Source of the DNA: Stratiolaelaps scimitus
Taxonomy: Eukaryota > Arthropoda > Arachnida > Mesostigmata > Laelapidae
DNA: 64,000 nt
Direction of reading: 5' to 3'
Assembly (NCBI GenBank): GCA_019614645.1
Contig: JABWDB010000019.1
Span: 480,501-544,500, forward strand
Shown: positions 12,501-24,352 of the stretch, in pieces
Layout of the letters: each line of letters starts with the position of its first letter
Position numbering within the stretch: position 1 is the first letter of the stretch
Notes under the pieces: model-generated
What the model saw: the letters and a program-made list of their open reading frames with translations, nothing else
Database searches by the model: none
What the model was told of the DNA's origin: nothing
Made by a program: the position numbers and the translations under genes

Positions 12501-15056
12501 GCTGCTGCTACCTTTGGTCAAAAGTGCTTCTGGTCAGTAGCAGCGTTCAGCCGGTTAGCTGACTATTGAACGTTGTTGTTGTCGTCGTCGTCGTCGACCA
12601 AATCGATCAATTGATTGCATCTGGGAAACCCAACCAATGGACGGCGCGCACAATCTGAGACCCATGTATATGTGAGACTGTATATATGCGTCTGTGTGTG
12701 GGGGGGGGGCGGAGGGTCTATGTATGGCACTGGAAGTCGGTTTCAGTCCAGGTGTTCCTGCCGACCGGGTACCGGTGCGGCTGGAGTGTCGATGTGACCA
12801 GTGGACTTGTCTGTCTATAGATGAATAGATCAATATTCATGGGCATATGCGAAGCAGTGAGGTCGCCAGTCAGTATTGGTCAGAGGTCCTAATCTGTGCG
12901 CCTGCTCTGATCTGGTCTGCATGCCTGGCTCGATATCGTCCAGTTCGGTCACTTGCCACGCCCTGTTGACAGTTGCCACTGCTGCCAGAAAAGCTGTGGG
13001 GCGGGTCCTCACAGTACCGCTCACGGGCTACGGCGGCAACGGGGTGCAATCAATTAACAGATCGATTTATTGGAGGGAGGTTGAATCGATGCCCGACGAC
13101 ATCGGCCGCGCCGTTACTGTCACCGTTGTCGTTGACTGCTGGGCGCCGTCAAAAGAATGGTTCGAGGGAGTCCACCCTGCGAGCAGCAAGGGCGGTCGGG
13201 CCGGCAAGTAGACCCCGTTGGCAAGCAATAGCAGCAGCAGGCGAGCGTTTTGCTTGTTTTTTTGTTTTGTTTTTTTTATAAAGGTGACGACGACACCTCG
13301 CGTCCACAGTCGCAGCGGGCTCTGGATTCATTGCTACAACCACAACCTTTGACAATACCTACAACATGAACGTGAGTGGCCAAGTTGCGATATCTCGAGG
13401 CTTAAGCAGCAGACATAATCGTCTGCGCCGCCGCCGCCGCCGCCGTCGTCGTAGTTATCCACTAGCCAGCAGGCACCGCACTGGCCGATGCATTGGTCGG
13501 CTGGATAACGTCGATATGGACACCGTACCCCGAGCACTACATATCACTCGTTGTAGTAATAACGCGCCAGCATAGCTCAACGGCGAATTCTCCTTATGCA
13601 GTGGTAGAGAGCTGGCAAACGATCCCTGGGGACAAATCATCACAAAGCTTCGGCGATGTACGTCATTTAGCCGAAGTCACCACGGTTTCGGATACGGCTA
13701 TAGCCGATCTAGCGGTGGTCCATGCGAGTGAGTACGTATTCACGTACTGTGCTGACGTACGTGCAAGTAATTGAAGGGGAACAAAACTCAAGGGCATTGA
13801 ATGCTTGTAATTGTCTTCGTAAAAAGACAACGGCTGGCCGCCCATTCAGCCGCATACGCTCGAATGAATAATGGTCAGAGCGAGCAGCGGCCACAGGCGA
13901 GAGGGACTGTCAAGGTGGTTGTCGTTGTGTGCAGTGTCTATGAAGTGCGCGAATAGCAATTCGTTCGATTCTGCTTTATTCAGCTTGTTTTTTTGTTTGA
14001 TTTTATTTGCATATTTGAATAAACCTTCGAGGAACGAGATCCTCTCTAGAGACCAGCTCAGTGAAGCTCTACTTCTTATCGACCATTTGCGAAATATATC
14101 TAGGTATTATCTCAGCCAATCTCTAACACTATGAGCAGCTTGAACAGCAGATGAAACGCGTCACAACGACTGTCGATTGTAGACGACAGCAATGAAAGCA
14201 ACAATACTAACCGGTGAGGCAACGGCCCAGAGCAAAACAACACCCCAGCGAGTCTAATGGCAGGGGTCCATTGGCGTTTCGCTACATCCATATGACTGCC
14301 ATGGGATGAGCGTGCTGACCGACAGGAACAGTGTATGCTGACCGCTGAGAACGCCTCAGTATGAGTACCTCGCCGGAGGGAAAACATTTCAAGGCATGCA
14401 CAGATTTCCTTTTGACCATCTGCTGTTGCTTGACGCTGTTCCGTGAAGCCGTTACCATCCAATGCAGGTGGCGGCCAGCGCTAACGATGGACCGCGGCGC
14501 CGAAGACGACGAAAGCCTCATCAGAGAAGACCCCGTCACGTGTTGTGAGCGACGACAAGACGCCAGGGTTAACCGCTATAAAACGCTGACGGCTTCCTGA
14601 CTGAAGTGTCACCCAGAGTGATTTCACACTGGGAATTTTCCCCCGCGGCCCTCAAAACAACCGCCCTGAATTTGCCCCCACCGTGGCGATTATTCGGCGT
14701 CCGGCTAAAAACGTCTGCCCGCCCAACTACGTATATAGTGCTCGCAGTAGATAAAAACAATTGAATCTTCCCCGAGACGTGCCCTTCTCTTGTCTGTGTC
14801 TGCGTTTAAGACGATGACTATCGCATCATTCATCTATGTCGAATAGGATGGTAGTACATGCAAGGCAGGACGTTGAACCATTCGGTGAAGAACAAAAGCA
14901 TACACTTGTAGCATATTAGACAGTGCGAAGCAAAAAAACATGTGTTAATCATGTAACAGCCATAACCGATTAACATTTTATGATGGAGTACGTACACGAA
15001 CAAAGCTGCCAGATTCATAGTACCGCTATATTTGCAGTAATCATCATTCGGCGATA

Positions 15057-15086
15057 AATATATAGATATATATATATATATATATA
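15057..15086. repeat. (TA)n microsatellite
   Basis: A TA run with one G interruption, followed by a T-rich and CT-rich stretch. Confidence 0.9.
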
Positions 15087-16108
15087 ATTTTTTTCTCCCT
15101 CTCGCAGCAGTCATGTGTAATAAACGCATGGACGGCGGGTACTATGATTTGACGAGCATAGAAAAGTGCTTCCAATTTCCTAGGTTCTAGAGCGTTATTC
15201 ATTCTTATTTGCCCCTAATCTTCAGCGTGTTCGTATACTAGACAGATATCGTTGAGTTTTGATGGCTCTAATATGTGGATGCCCCTTCTCAATACGTTGC
15301 GCGTTCACGTCCATGATCCCTAAATATTCTGCTGCCACTAGTACTACTATTGCCAGTGTGAATGCGGCCAGTCGAATCATCATTCCTCATCAAATGCGCC
15401 GGCCGACAACGCGCGGTAATCGTCGTCTGTGGGACCATCATATCGGTGATAATCGAACCTCGATCGTGCTGGATACCCCGATCTTCGCGGAGAGAAATCT
15501 GTGTCTTTCTCTCGGACGGACTTACGGGGCCATTCATATCTTCGTTGGAAGCAGCATCGATTCTTGTTTTTCGCCTTCGTTTGACATTTTTCGATATCTT
15601 TTTTCGGTCAGATGATGACAACGCCGTGAATGGACATCAGAGCAGCAGCAGCAGCCGTAGCAGCAAATCGAATCGGACGCGATACAAGAGCGAAGCCCAG
15701 CTGGAGGGCGAATCGTGTTTCCACCTGCCGAAATTTTTGAGATACTTTTAAGATGTTCAACACGAACGTAGCAAAAAAAACAGGGCCGAAAGAAACTAGC
15801 CACTTGTCCGGGATCTCAAAGGCCGCATGGATATCGTGTCCTTGTCATCGGGGCAGAATGCTGTTCGCTCTGCCAGATCATGGTGTTCATAGCTCCCGCC
15901 TAATGTGCCGTTATGCCTCGCCGGCTGATATCTAGCTAATAGACAAACCGGCTGACGTTGTCGATGTGATGAATTCGATGGATTTGAGACAGATGATTTT
16001 GATTCATTTCTTCGATCAATGGATGCTGCTGCTACCGCCCTCATCATCGCAGCAGCAACAGCAGCTTCATCGGGTGCGTGAACGCAAGCCGTATCCGTTT
16101 CTGTTGTT

Positions 16109-16140
16109 CCTGGTGCTGCTGCTGCTGCTGTTGCTGCTAC
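16109..16140. repeat. (CTG)n triplet repeat
   Basis: A near-perfect CTG/GCT run with one TTG interruption. It would encode poly-Leu or poly-Ser/Ala depending on frame, but no gene context supports translation. Confidence 0.85.
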
Positions 16141-16744
16141 AGAGCAAGCGGAGAAGACGTGATAGTTGCCGCTCTGGGTATGTTACTCGCTTTCGAAAGA
16201 GCTTTCTCTCGAATCGTTCCATGATTGCTCTGCGAATTGAGCTGCGAATTGACGCACGACAAACGCGCCCTAACGGTATCACTCTGGCGGAGCTGCCTAA
16301 CAACAGCAACAGCCACAGTATCAGCCACAACAGTGCGCTTCGGTTGTGATTCGCCGTGGAGTTCCCAGCGATGAATGGCACAGATCAGCACCTATGCAGT
16401 ATATTCTATAATATATAGAATAATAAAATATAATAACAGATGAAATTTTGTCGGAGCCCCACGAGCCCCTTTTTCAGCTCTGCTCGATTCGTCGCTGTGT
16501 CGAGCGATGGATGTGTGTGAGTCCGGCCCCCCGTGCGTCGATCGCTGCACACACCGACGTGTGTCACCTAGCAGCAGTAGCAGCTGCCAGCGTCAGTGGA
16601 AGTGTCATGTAGAGCGATTACACTGCATTCGATACAATACAATCCATCTGTCGTTGCCCCCGCCTCTGTCCCGTCTCTACATTTAAGCGAGTCAGCGATG
16701 GTCGTGATTCACAGAAGAATCCACTCACACATGAATCGAAGCGA

Positions 16745-16806
16745 GTCAGTCAGTCGGCCGTCAGTCAGTCAGGCAGGCAGCCCCGGGGGGTGAGGGGGGG
16801 GGGGGG
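16745..16806. repeat. (CAGT)n tract adjoining G-runs
   Basis: Repeats of CAGT and CAGG at 16745-16780 are followed by C4G6 and then a run of 13 G (16794-16806). The G-runs could fold into a G-quadruplex. They may also mark a site prone to sequencing error. Confidence 0.8.
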
Positions 16807-17510
16807 TCGCTCACGTAGCTCCACTGCACACTACACCACCACGTGTGGTACGTGACCGAGCTGTTGGCGCGGCGGCAGCTGCAGCAGCAGCAACAACAAC
16901 AACAATAGGATCAGACGACGCAGCGCTCAGCGACCGGGCCGGATAGTACCGGCGGCAGCCGCTGTTCTAAACGCCCAGTAATGTTGCAGATTTCCAGCGG
17001 GGGTGGTCGTCTGAGCAGAGGGACCTCGGGGACGAGGGATCGGTTTGGCGGAAAGAAAGTGCGCGGTCGAATGCTAAATGCGCGAGATCTCCTGTTTCGT
17101 CCAGCGGAGTGACAGCAGTAACAGATGACGACAACGTCGATCATCACACCGTTCGATCGGGAACCGACAAACTATAACTCGCTGGCCCGTAGCAGACAAT
17201 ATTAGCACGATAATGACACAGCAATAATACTACATACGTATAACAAAAGCATAATATTATAATACATCTTGAATATGCTAGGGATATTCTATGCGTCCCA
17301 CAACGGCCGGCGCCATCAAAACGGCGTATTTTTTCTGCGCGAAACGCATAAAATAGCACGTCAATGGTGGCAACAGCAGCAGCAGCAGTAAAAGAAGATA
17401 TACACGAATGCCACTGGCAGACCACTCCTTCAATCTTTTAGCCGAATTTATCGTCACCCGATCTAAAAGCTAATCGCGCATATGAACAGCTCTGAGGCGA
17501 GGGTCTATCG

Positions 17511-17547
<37 letters not shown>
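17511..17547. repeat. (TA)n microsatellite
   Basis: A TA array with a single G interruption near its right end. Confidence 0.95.
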
Positions 17548-17652
17548 CTCTCAACTAAACAGCACTACTATAGTAGAGTCGTTGCAAAGTGACGGCTCAC
17601 TGCGCCAGCTGTCCGTGAGCAGAGAGAGAAAAAACGAAATCAATCCTTTACA

Positions 17653-17673
17653 ATATATATATATATATATATA
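17653..17673. repeat. (TA)n microsatellite
   Basis: A short perfect TA array about 105 bases from the preceding one. Confidence 0.9.
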
Positions 17674-18554
17674 CACGCTAGTGGAGGTTGGGTGACGGCG
17701 GTCGCCGTGCGAACCGAATTCGACTCAGAAGTTTCTATCTGGAGCAACGATGATGGCGGCGGCGGAGGCAAGAAGCACGAAAATTGGCAGGGCATCTTCT
17801 CAAGGATCACATCGGGAAATAAGGCTCCGAAGAAAATATGGTTGTCAATCTTATCATCGTGATACGGTTGTGTCCTAATGAACATGTGTCTTGTATACGA
17901 ATACAGAGAATGCATACAATGTGTATATATATTTGTTTAATTTTTATAAATACAAAAATACAGCCACAGTCGTGAACGAGTGGGCTTCTATGTAGAATAT
18001 GTCGAGATCGGTGTGCTTTATCTTGTACCGGAATAGCAATCTAAACGTGGCAAAAGTAGTTAGGTATATATACCGTTGTATTGGGCAGTGCATATATTAT
18101 ACATTACTGATAGCAATGGAACACGAGCTTCAGATGATTGAGATAATATTAGAAATTCTCAGAATATTTAATTGATCATTTGATTTAAGCCGTGTTTGGT
18201 TTTTTTTCTACCTATTCATAAGGTGTTCGACATGTTTGTTCCACTGCGGCGTCTCCCATATTAGCGCAATCTGCCTTAACGAAAGCCTTAATTAAGATGA
18301 ATTTTGATGGTTGCCTTTCGAGCGTATCCCCCGCTTCTCGTTTGTCGTCACCACTGATTGCTGATTGAAAACGGTATAGCTCACAAGCGTTCCCCGCTGC
18401 TCGTGATTTCCGCGATTGAAATATGAAGAATCACTCCTACAGCGAGAGTGTTACCAAATGTAGTGTCTTGTGTACCCATCGCGAGTTAACAACAATCAGT
18501 GAATAGAGCATATCGAAAATCGGAGCATATAAGTTACACAAGGAAAAAATTATT

Positions 18555-18578
18555 TATATATATATATATATATATATA
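18555..18578. repeat. (TA)n microsatellite
   Basis: A perfect short TA array. Confidence 0.9.
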
Positions 18579-20449
18579 GGCGAGGCGAGTCTCTTTTTGA
18601 AAGCAAGCTCATTGTTTGACAAATGAAACACGTTCGTGGTGGAACCAGCACACCAGTGGTGGGCATTCCTCGAAGTAGAAGAAGTCAATTCTGTTGGCGG
18701 AAGCCAGGATTTCTACCGCTGTTCATTATTGTCCAACGCTCGCTGGGTACAGCCCAGCTGAAACTGAAATGCGCTGATTTCTCCCGTTTGATAATCATAA
18801 TCGTTGTGAGAGGCAATTTTTTTCTCGTCGATTTTTTTTTTGACAGTTTGATATAGTTCTTCAATTCGTATCGGTCGTTCATATTCACTCGTTCGGTTGG
18901 CTGACGCTCAGCAATGCCAACTATACCGCATTGGAGCTCTATAATAATAATAATAATAATAATAACGAATTTCCGATATCGCTCGTGGACGACAAGGAAA
19001 TCTTGCTATTTGTTGTTCTGGTGGCTGCCGCCGACAATCCACCGATCGAACGAGGGGCCAACGAGGTGCTCCATCGTATCAGCTATTCATAGATATCTCT
19101 CATTTTTTTTTTCATAAAAAATTACAGCTGTTTGCACTTTGTATTATGTTCGCTAATACCCGCTTCCTTCCGTGTTCACTAAATAATTTTAAGTAATTGA
19201 TGATTGAGGCGGCTTTAGGGCGACGCAAGCAGATCTTTCGCAGCCGACGGCGAGCGGCTCTGAGCGCTGTTAGAGACATTGCTATGTGTAAGCATGCCGA
19301 CACGAGATACACGCACACATGGACAAGCATTGTTGTTTTGGCTTGACGCCGTACAGATGACCTCGAAAGGGTTTTTGGGCGGGTCGAAATTTCGAGCTCC
19401 GCCGTCGGACATGCTGCGATCATTTTGTTCGAAAGCTGGAATGAAACAAGGGTGCTTGAGCAGTTTCAAGTTTTTTAGTCGATCCGGTCGCCACAATTCG
19501 ATGATGCCAATATTACGAGCATGCAGGGTGTCACGAAAGTCACTCTGCGCTAATGGGTGACCGACGAAACTTCAGCGGTGGTAGCTTTCAACGAAAAACC
19601 TCCTTACGCTAAGTAGGGCGGAGGAATAGCATGAAGAAAATACAGACGGAGGGGAACGATAAACTCTGCTGAAAATCCATCTAGAGTTTCATCAATTTCT
19701 ATTCAGCTATTGGCGGAAACTCAAAGAAAAACAGGTCGATCTGAGTGACTTTCCGAACACGCTGTACTATGTTTTACTTCGCGCAAACTTGTTATTCACA
19801 AGCGGGCATAATCATGTCTATCAAAGAAGTGGCAAAAATCGATAGTGTAATTTTTTTAATGCTTTTTGTTCTAAACCAACCAACGTAAAGATACGCCCCC
19901 ACCCGCCCTGCCCCGACAGCTCATGCGGCAACTCAAATAAACAAATAAACGTAGATCTAATTCAGGTTATCTATAGTATAAATGTTCTTAAATTCAGCAT
20001 AAGCCTGTTCGAGCCGTTTTGCAAAGCGACACGATTATTTCCAGCACCACTATTAATATATTAATTAGCATGCGTGCCTTGCTTCACATTGAGACAATCG
20101 AATAAATATCGATTAGCTCTAGTGGTAGTATTTTGCATTAAACATTGTTTTCTTAGCTGTCTCTGCTCGTTATTAAGCATTCGCCATTTACAGCACACAC
20201 GGCGTAGCGTGAGCGGCGTTCGGCAAAGTCGTAGCCAGCAGGTTGCATCTCCTCCAGCTCGCGTTAAATGGTCAATCGTTCAAGAGGGTGGAAGTACCTT
20301 GATATAGGAATATTTCAGTGACAATAACAACGACACACAGTAACAATAATAGACAGCGGTCATATTGACGGCGGTGTCTCCGGTAGTCAGAGCTGGCCAT
20401 ACAGACAAAAATGATCTAGCTCCTGCAGCAGCTAGAAGAGAACGAGCGA

Positions 20450-20470
20450 ATATATATATATATATATATA
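20450..20470. repeat. (TA)n microsatellite
   Basis: A perfect short TA array. Confidence 0.9.
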
Positions 20471-21099
20471 AGAATGGCGCGCGTGGTCCGGTGCAGTGTG
20501 TAGCGCCATCAGCCGACAACAGCGTTTACCACAGTGCTACCGGTTCTGAGCGACGTCTAGTGAACCACGCTGACTGCAGTTTGAACGATAATTAACCTTG
20601 TTAATGATGAAGCGGGAACAGCTACAGTTACTATTAGCTACAGTGGCGCTGGCAGGCTGCTAGCATAGCGCCATAGGATGATTGAGGCGCTCGGGATTGC
20701 TCTTGCTGGGCGAAGGAGATCTGTGCTGTTGACGTTGGATACCGGCTGCCGGGGCGCCGTCCCGTTCACTTAACCAGATCAGCAATGGCAGCGTTAGCAG
20801 GCAGTGAATTGATTCGTCGTCAAACGTTGTCGTCGAACGCGCGAACACCAACGAATGACACCATCGAACGATAGATATCCTGGGGGAGGTGGGCTGTCAG
20901 ACGATCTGCTGGTAGCACTCTATTGCGGCGTTCGTGTCGACGACGACGACGGTGCTGCTACTGCTGCTGCTGATGTTGTCGTTCTGCTGTGTCGCGTACT
21001 GGAAGGAGTCCAGGCGTGCGCCAGGATGGCGGAGGACAAGACACCTACCGGCTGTACCGTTCGTGCCTTATCGCACCGAGATCCCCTCGCCCAGATCGG

Positions 21100-21145
21100 C
21101 GCAGCAGCAGCAGCAGCCGCTGCCGCTGCCGCCGCTGCCGCCACC
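21100..21145. repeat. (CAG)n/(GCC)n triplet tract
   Basis: CAG repeats pass into GCTGCC repeats. All three frames stay open on both strands, giving poly-Ala, poly-Gln and poly-Leu/Arg artefacts. Confidence 0.85.
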
Positions 21146-22558
21146 AACAGTAACAACACCAACAGCAGAAGTGGTGGAGGCAGACATAACGGTTCTGCTT
21201 AAAACGCCTGCTAGCTATATTGGCAAACTGACTCGCGGACACACGGACGACTATACTACGGCAGTGTTCTCGGATATCGATAGGCCCAATAGGCGCTATA
21301 TGTATCGTTGTATGTATATGTGTGTGATATAGCGAAAAATTTTAGTCGAAAACAACAAATCTTTGTGTAATCTACATATCTGGCGGCATAGGGTGGCCGC
21401 CAACTTGTTTTTGTTGTCGTGTGCGCATATTGTTACCTACGTTGATCATGATTGTTGCTTCGAATCGTTTTTTGGCCGTCGACGACGTCTCGGGGCCGCA
21501 TGCCTGCTTAAGCGCAAAGCGGCTAAGGCAAGCCAGCTGGGTTTAGCTAACAAGCAGCCGTTTGTAGCCGTTGTTGGCTTTTCGGTGATATACTATTATA
21601 TATAATACTAATGTAATTAATAAGTACAACATGGTATTGGTTGACGGGGGAGCTTGTCGTTCTGAGAGTGAACACACTAGTGTGCTATAATAACTATTAA
21701 ACTGCATAAGGTAGAAGGATATCTCTGGTGATATTCGCTCTGGCAGATTCTGGTCATATCTAGCGGATCATATGGTAATACGTGGGCATATGGTACTCGC
21801 AGTTCAGATAATAGTTTTGACGACCAGGAAAGATTGCAGGAAGATTGCAGCGTTTCGTTAAAGATTCCACCAATCAAAATCGAAAACCATAAAGACAAAA
21901 GCAGTGCAGTACGCAGCGGCTGAAATGCCAGCCAGTGGGAACTGCTGGCTCCGGGTCAAATTCTAATGTGGCAACCCACAAGTCGTATGGACAATTCGGT
22001 TTAATTTTGATGAGTAGATCAATTAATGTATTACTTAGATTGATGACGCAGCTGAGGGTACTGAAATGGCCATCCGCCCTTATGCACTTGCTGCCAGGGT
22101 CGCTCATGCGCTAAAGATAAGACTGTTGATAACTGATATGATCACGATACGTCGTTCCGATCTCGTACCGAATACCATCCGGACAGCTTGAACTATCAAT
22201 TTTACAATGCGACACCATTCGGTAAAAGGCCATTCAGGCGTGAATCGCTCAGAGACTGGTAGATGATTTAACCAGGCTCCAGTACACCGGTCATGAATAA
22301 GCGCTACTGGTGATCAATAGCAGAGGACAGCCATGGCCGAATTTATTATCTTCAATTCTCAATCCATTTTGACAATGGACCACAACGATATGTGCGTACG
22401 GCATAGCCGAAACATACGCTGAATTGAGCCACATGTGAACGGAAGCTGTGCCCAACGAATCGTGTATTTCTTAGCATGTTTTCCTACAATACGTTACGGC
22501 GCCTGGTCATTCTTCGATGAGATATCTGCTAACAACAAGGGACACGACATACGTCAAT

Positions 22559-22605
<47 letters not shown>
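22559..22605. repeat. Compound (CA)n(TA)n microsatellite
   Basis: About nine CA units are followed directly by about 15 TA units. A CA run passing into TA is a common product of slippage and point mutation in animal genomes. Confidence 0.95.
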
Positions 22606-22612
<7 letters not shown>

Positions 22613-23648
22613 CAAGAAGTGGGATTTCCGTCACGGCAAGATCATAGTCGTAAATTCCGTCAGCGCAAGTGGACCAATTCGGCACCCCCAAACAATATCA
22701 AACTCACACAAACACAATAACATAGATGGCCCTAGCTCGATTTGACAGACCCTTTCCCAGCGAGCACCTCTTCGAAGGATGGTTGGTGTACCTCTTCGAC
22801 GACGACACCCGAATGAAATCAAGTCACGAATAAAAGAAAAAATAAACTTTTTCTTCTCCAGAAACTCGCCCAATTACTCATGTATATTCTAGATAGGTGG
22901 ATAGATCGATAGATGACGTTGATGTGTGATTACATCAAAAAGGCTAAATCCACAGTTACGAGTTCCACCCTCAATGGTCCTGCGAGGGCGCGTGCGCGCG
23001 CCTAATCGATGCCGTTGTCTCTTGCGCGTCTTCCGTGACTGGCGCCGAGACTTTGGCCGAAGCGGGAACGTTCGCAGCTGAAAGCAGACGTCCACGTGTG
23101 TTCCTCCTTAGCGAAACATCGTCCACCCCTTTCGATTACAGCGTCTACGAGGCCAGAATCGTATTTAAGATTCGCCTGAGTATTTGATTGATCGCTGGGC
23201 AGCAACGCCGGCAAGGCGTCACACTTCGCGTCAGCTGGCGGCCCCAAGTCGCCCCGAACTCTGTTGTATTTTTGACTCTGAACGAAAAGGATAGTGTGTA
23301 CGACAGTCTCTCGCCACCGCCGCACTGTGACATGAGCATCGTCACTGGCCGCCGCGTTTCAGAACTACCCAAATGACCCTGGTCCAATGGCGACGCCGAT
23401 GATGTACGGACACTGTCATTGTACATTGGCCGGCCGGTGATCACTCGTATGGGACGGCATTTCGCTCACTTAGCGTACAAATGCATCCAGAAAGAAAGGA
23501 TTGGTTCATGGGGGTTGCCGGCTTGGGAGGGAGAGCCTCGCTGCCTGGCGGCCAATGCCTGCACTTAATGTTAGCTGCTCACGCGGCGATATGGAGTTTG
23601 CCATACGGCTGGTACGTTCAGACGGTTCGGGCCGCCTCGACTACACAG

Positions 23649-23649
<1 letters not shown>

Positions 23650-23706
<57 letters not shown>
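23650..23706. repeat. (TA)n microsatellite
   Basis: A perfect TA array of about 57 bases. It continues into a CAG/CAA tract that yields spurious Gln and Ser runs. Confidence 0.95.
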
Positions 23707-23711
<5 letters not shown>

Positions 23712-24316
23712 GACAGCAGCAGCACCAGCAGCAACACAACGACGTGCAGCGTGCAACGTCACTGGCCATATACTCCACTTGGCGTTCGATGAAGCCCGAG
23801 TAGAGCGGGGACGATGGCGGCGACGAAGAAGGGAGAAACGCCACCAAGGAGAAGTCGACTAACGGCGACTCTTCGTTTCGTTGTTGCTGTTGCTGTTGTA
23901 GTGATGATGGTAGTTGAGAGAATCATCGGCACACTGCAGCGACGCGTCAGCTCAGCGGGGCTGTACTATCTGCAGTACTAGATATAAAGCCACCCCATCG
24001 AATCATAAGTGACATTGTCTAAGAGATTGTGCCGCCGTGCGTAGACGCCCCTCTTCGACTCAGGCCGCGCATAGCCCCGGCAGACTTTGACATTGTTGTC
24101 GAGGCTCGATCGCTTGCTCGTAAGTGACAGACGTGAATCAGCCCGCAGGGCCGACGCTGGACGGCGCGACAGTGGAGGACAGAGAGAGGTCAGAAGTAGC
24201 TGTATTGTTATGGCAACAACAGCAACAAGAAGTACAACTCCCAACTCACAGGATCTAGTAAACAATTTGCTTACGATATTATAAGGGAATATAAATGGAA
24301 ATTCGAAGACTAATTC

Positions 24317-24318
<2 letters not shown>

Positions 24319-24348
<30 letters not shown>
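24319..24348. repeat. (TA)n microsatellite
   Basis: A perfect TA array of about 30 bases. Confidence 0.95.

Positions 24349-24352
<4 letters not shown>

Larger units (their letters stand above)
9502..17510. other. Gene-free stretch with scattered low-complexity tracts
   Basis: No exon can be supported. The stretch contains a GTA/GTC triplet tract at about 9655-9705, a CAA/CAG tract at about 9838-9870, an AGCTGC-rich palindromic tract at about 10671-10701, (GT)n at about 11895-11930, a G10 run at 12700-12709, a GCC/GTC tract near 13425-13455 and (TA)n at 15057-15086. It also has a CTG tract at about 16109-16140 and a G-rich cluster at 16785-16806. The many 60-130-codon frames overlap on both strands and have no recognisable domains. 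Confidence 0.5.
17674..22558. other. Gene-free stretch
   Basis: No gene is supportable. It contains (TA)n at 18555-18578 and 20450-20470, (AAT)n at about 18942-18965 and a CAG/GCC triplet tract at 21100-21145 that gives a false poly-Ala frame. Two minus-strand open frames at 22107-21874 and 21898-21677 abut with a frame change and are not low in complexity. They could be an old decayed coding region, but I recognise no family. Confidence 0.45.

Noticed and set aside
19528..19562. CAGGGTGTCACGAAAGTC resembles the end of a mariner-like element
   Set aside because: I found no partner inverted repeat nearby and no transposase remnant.
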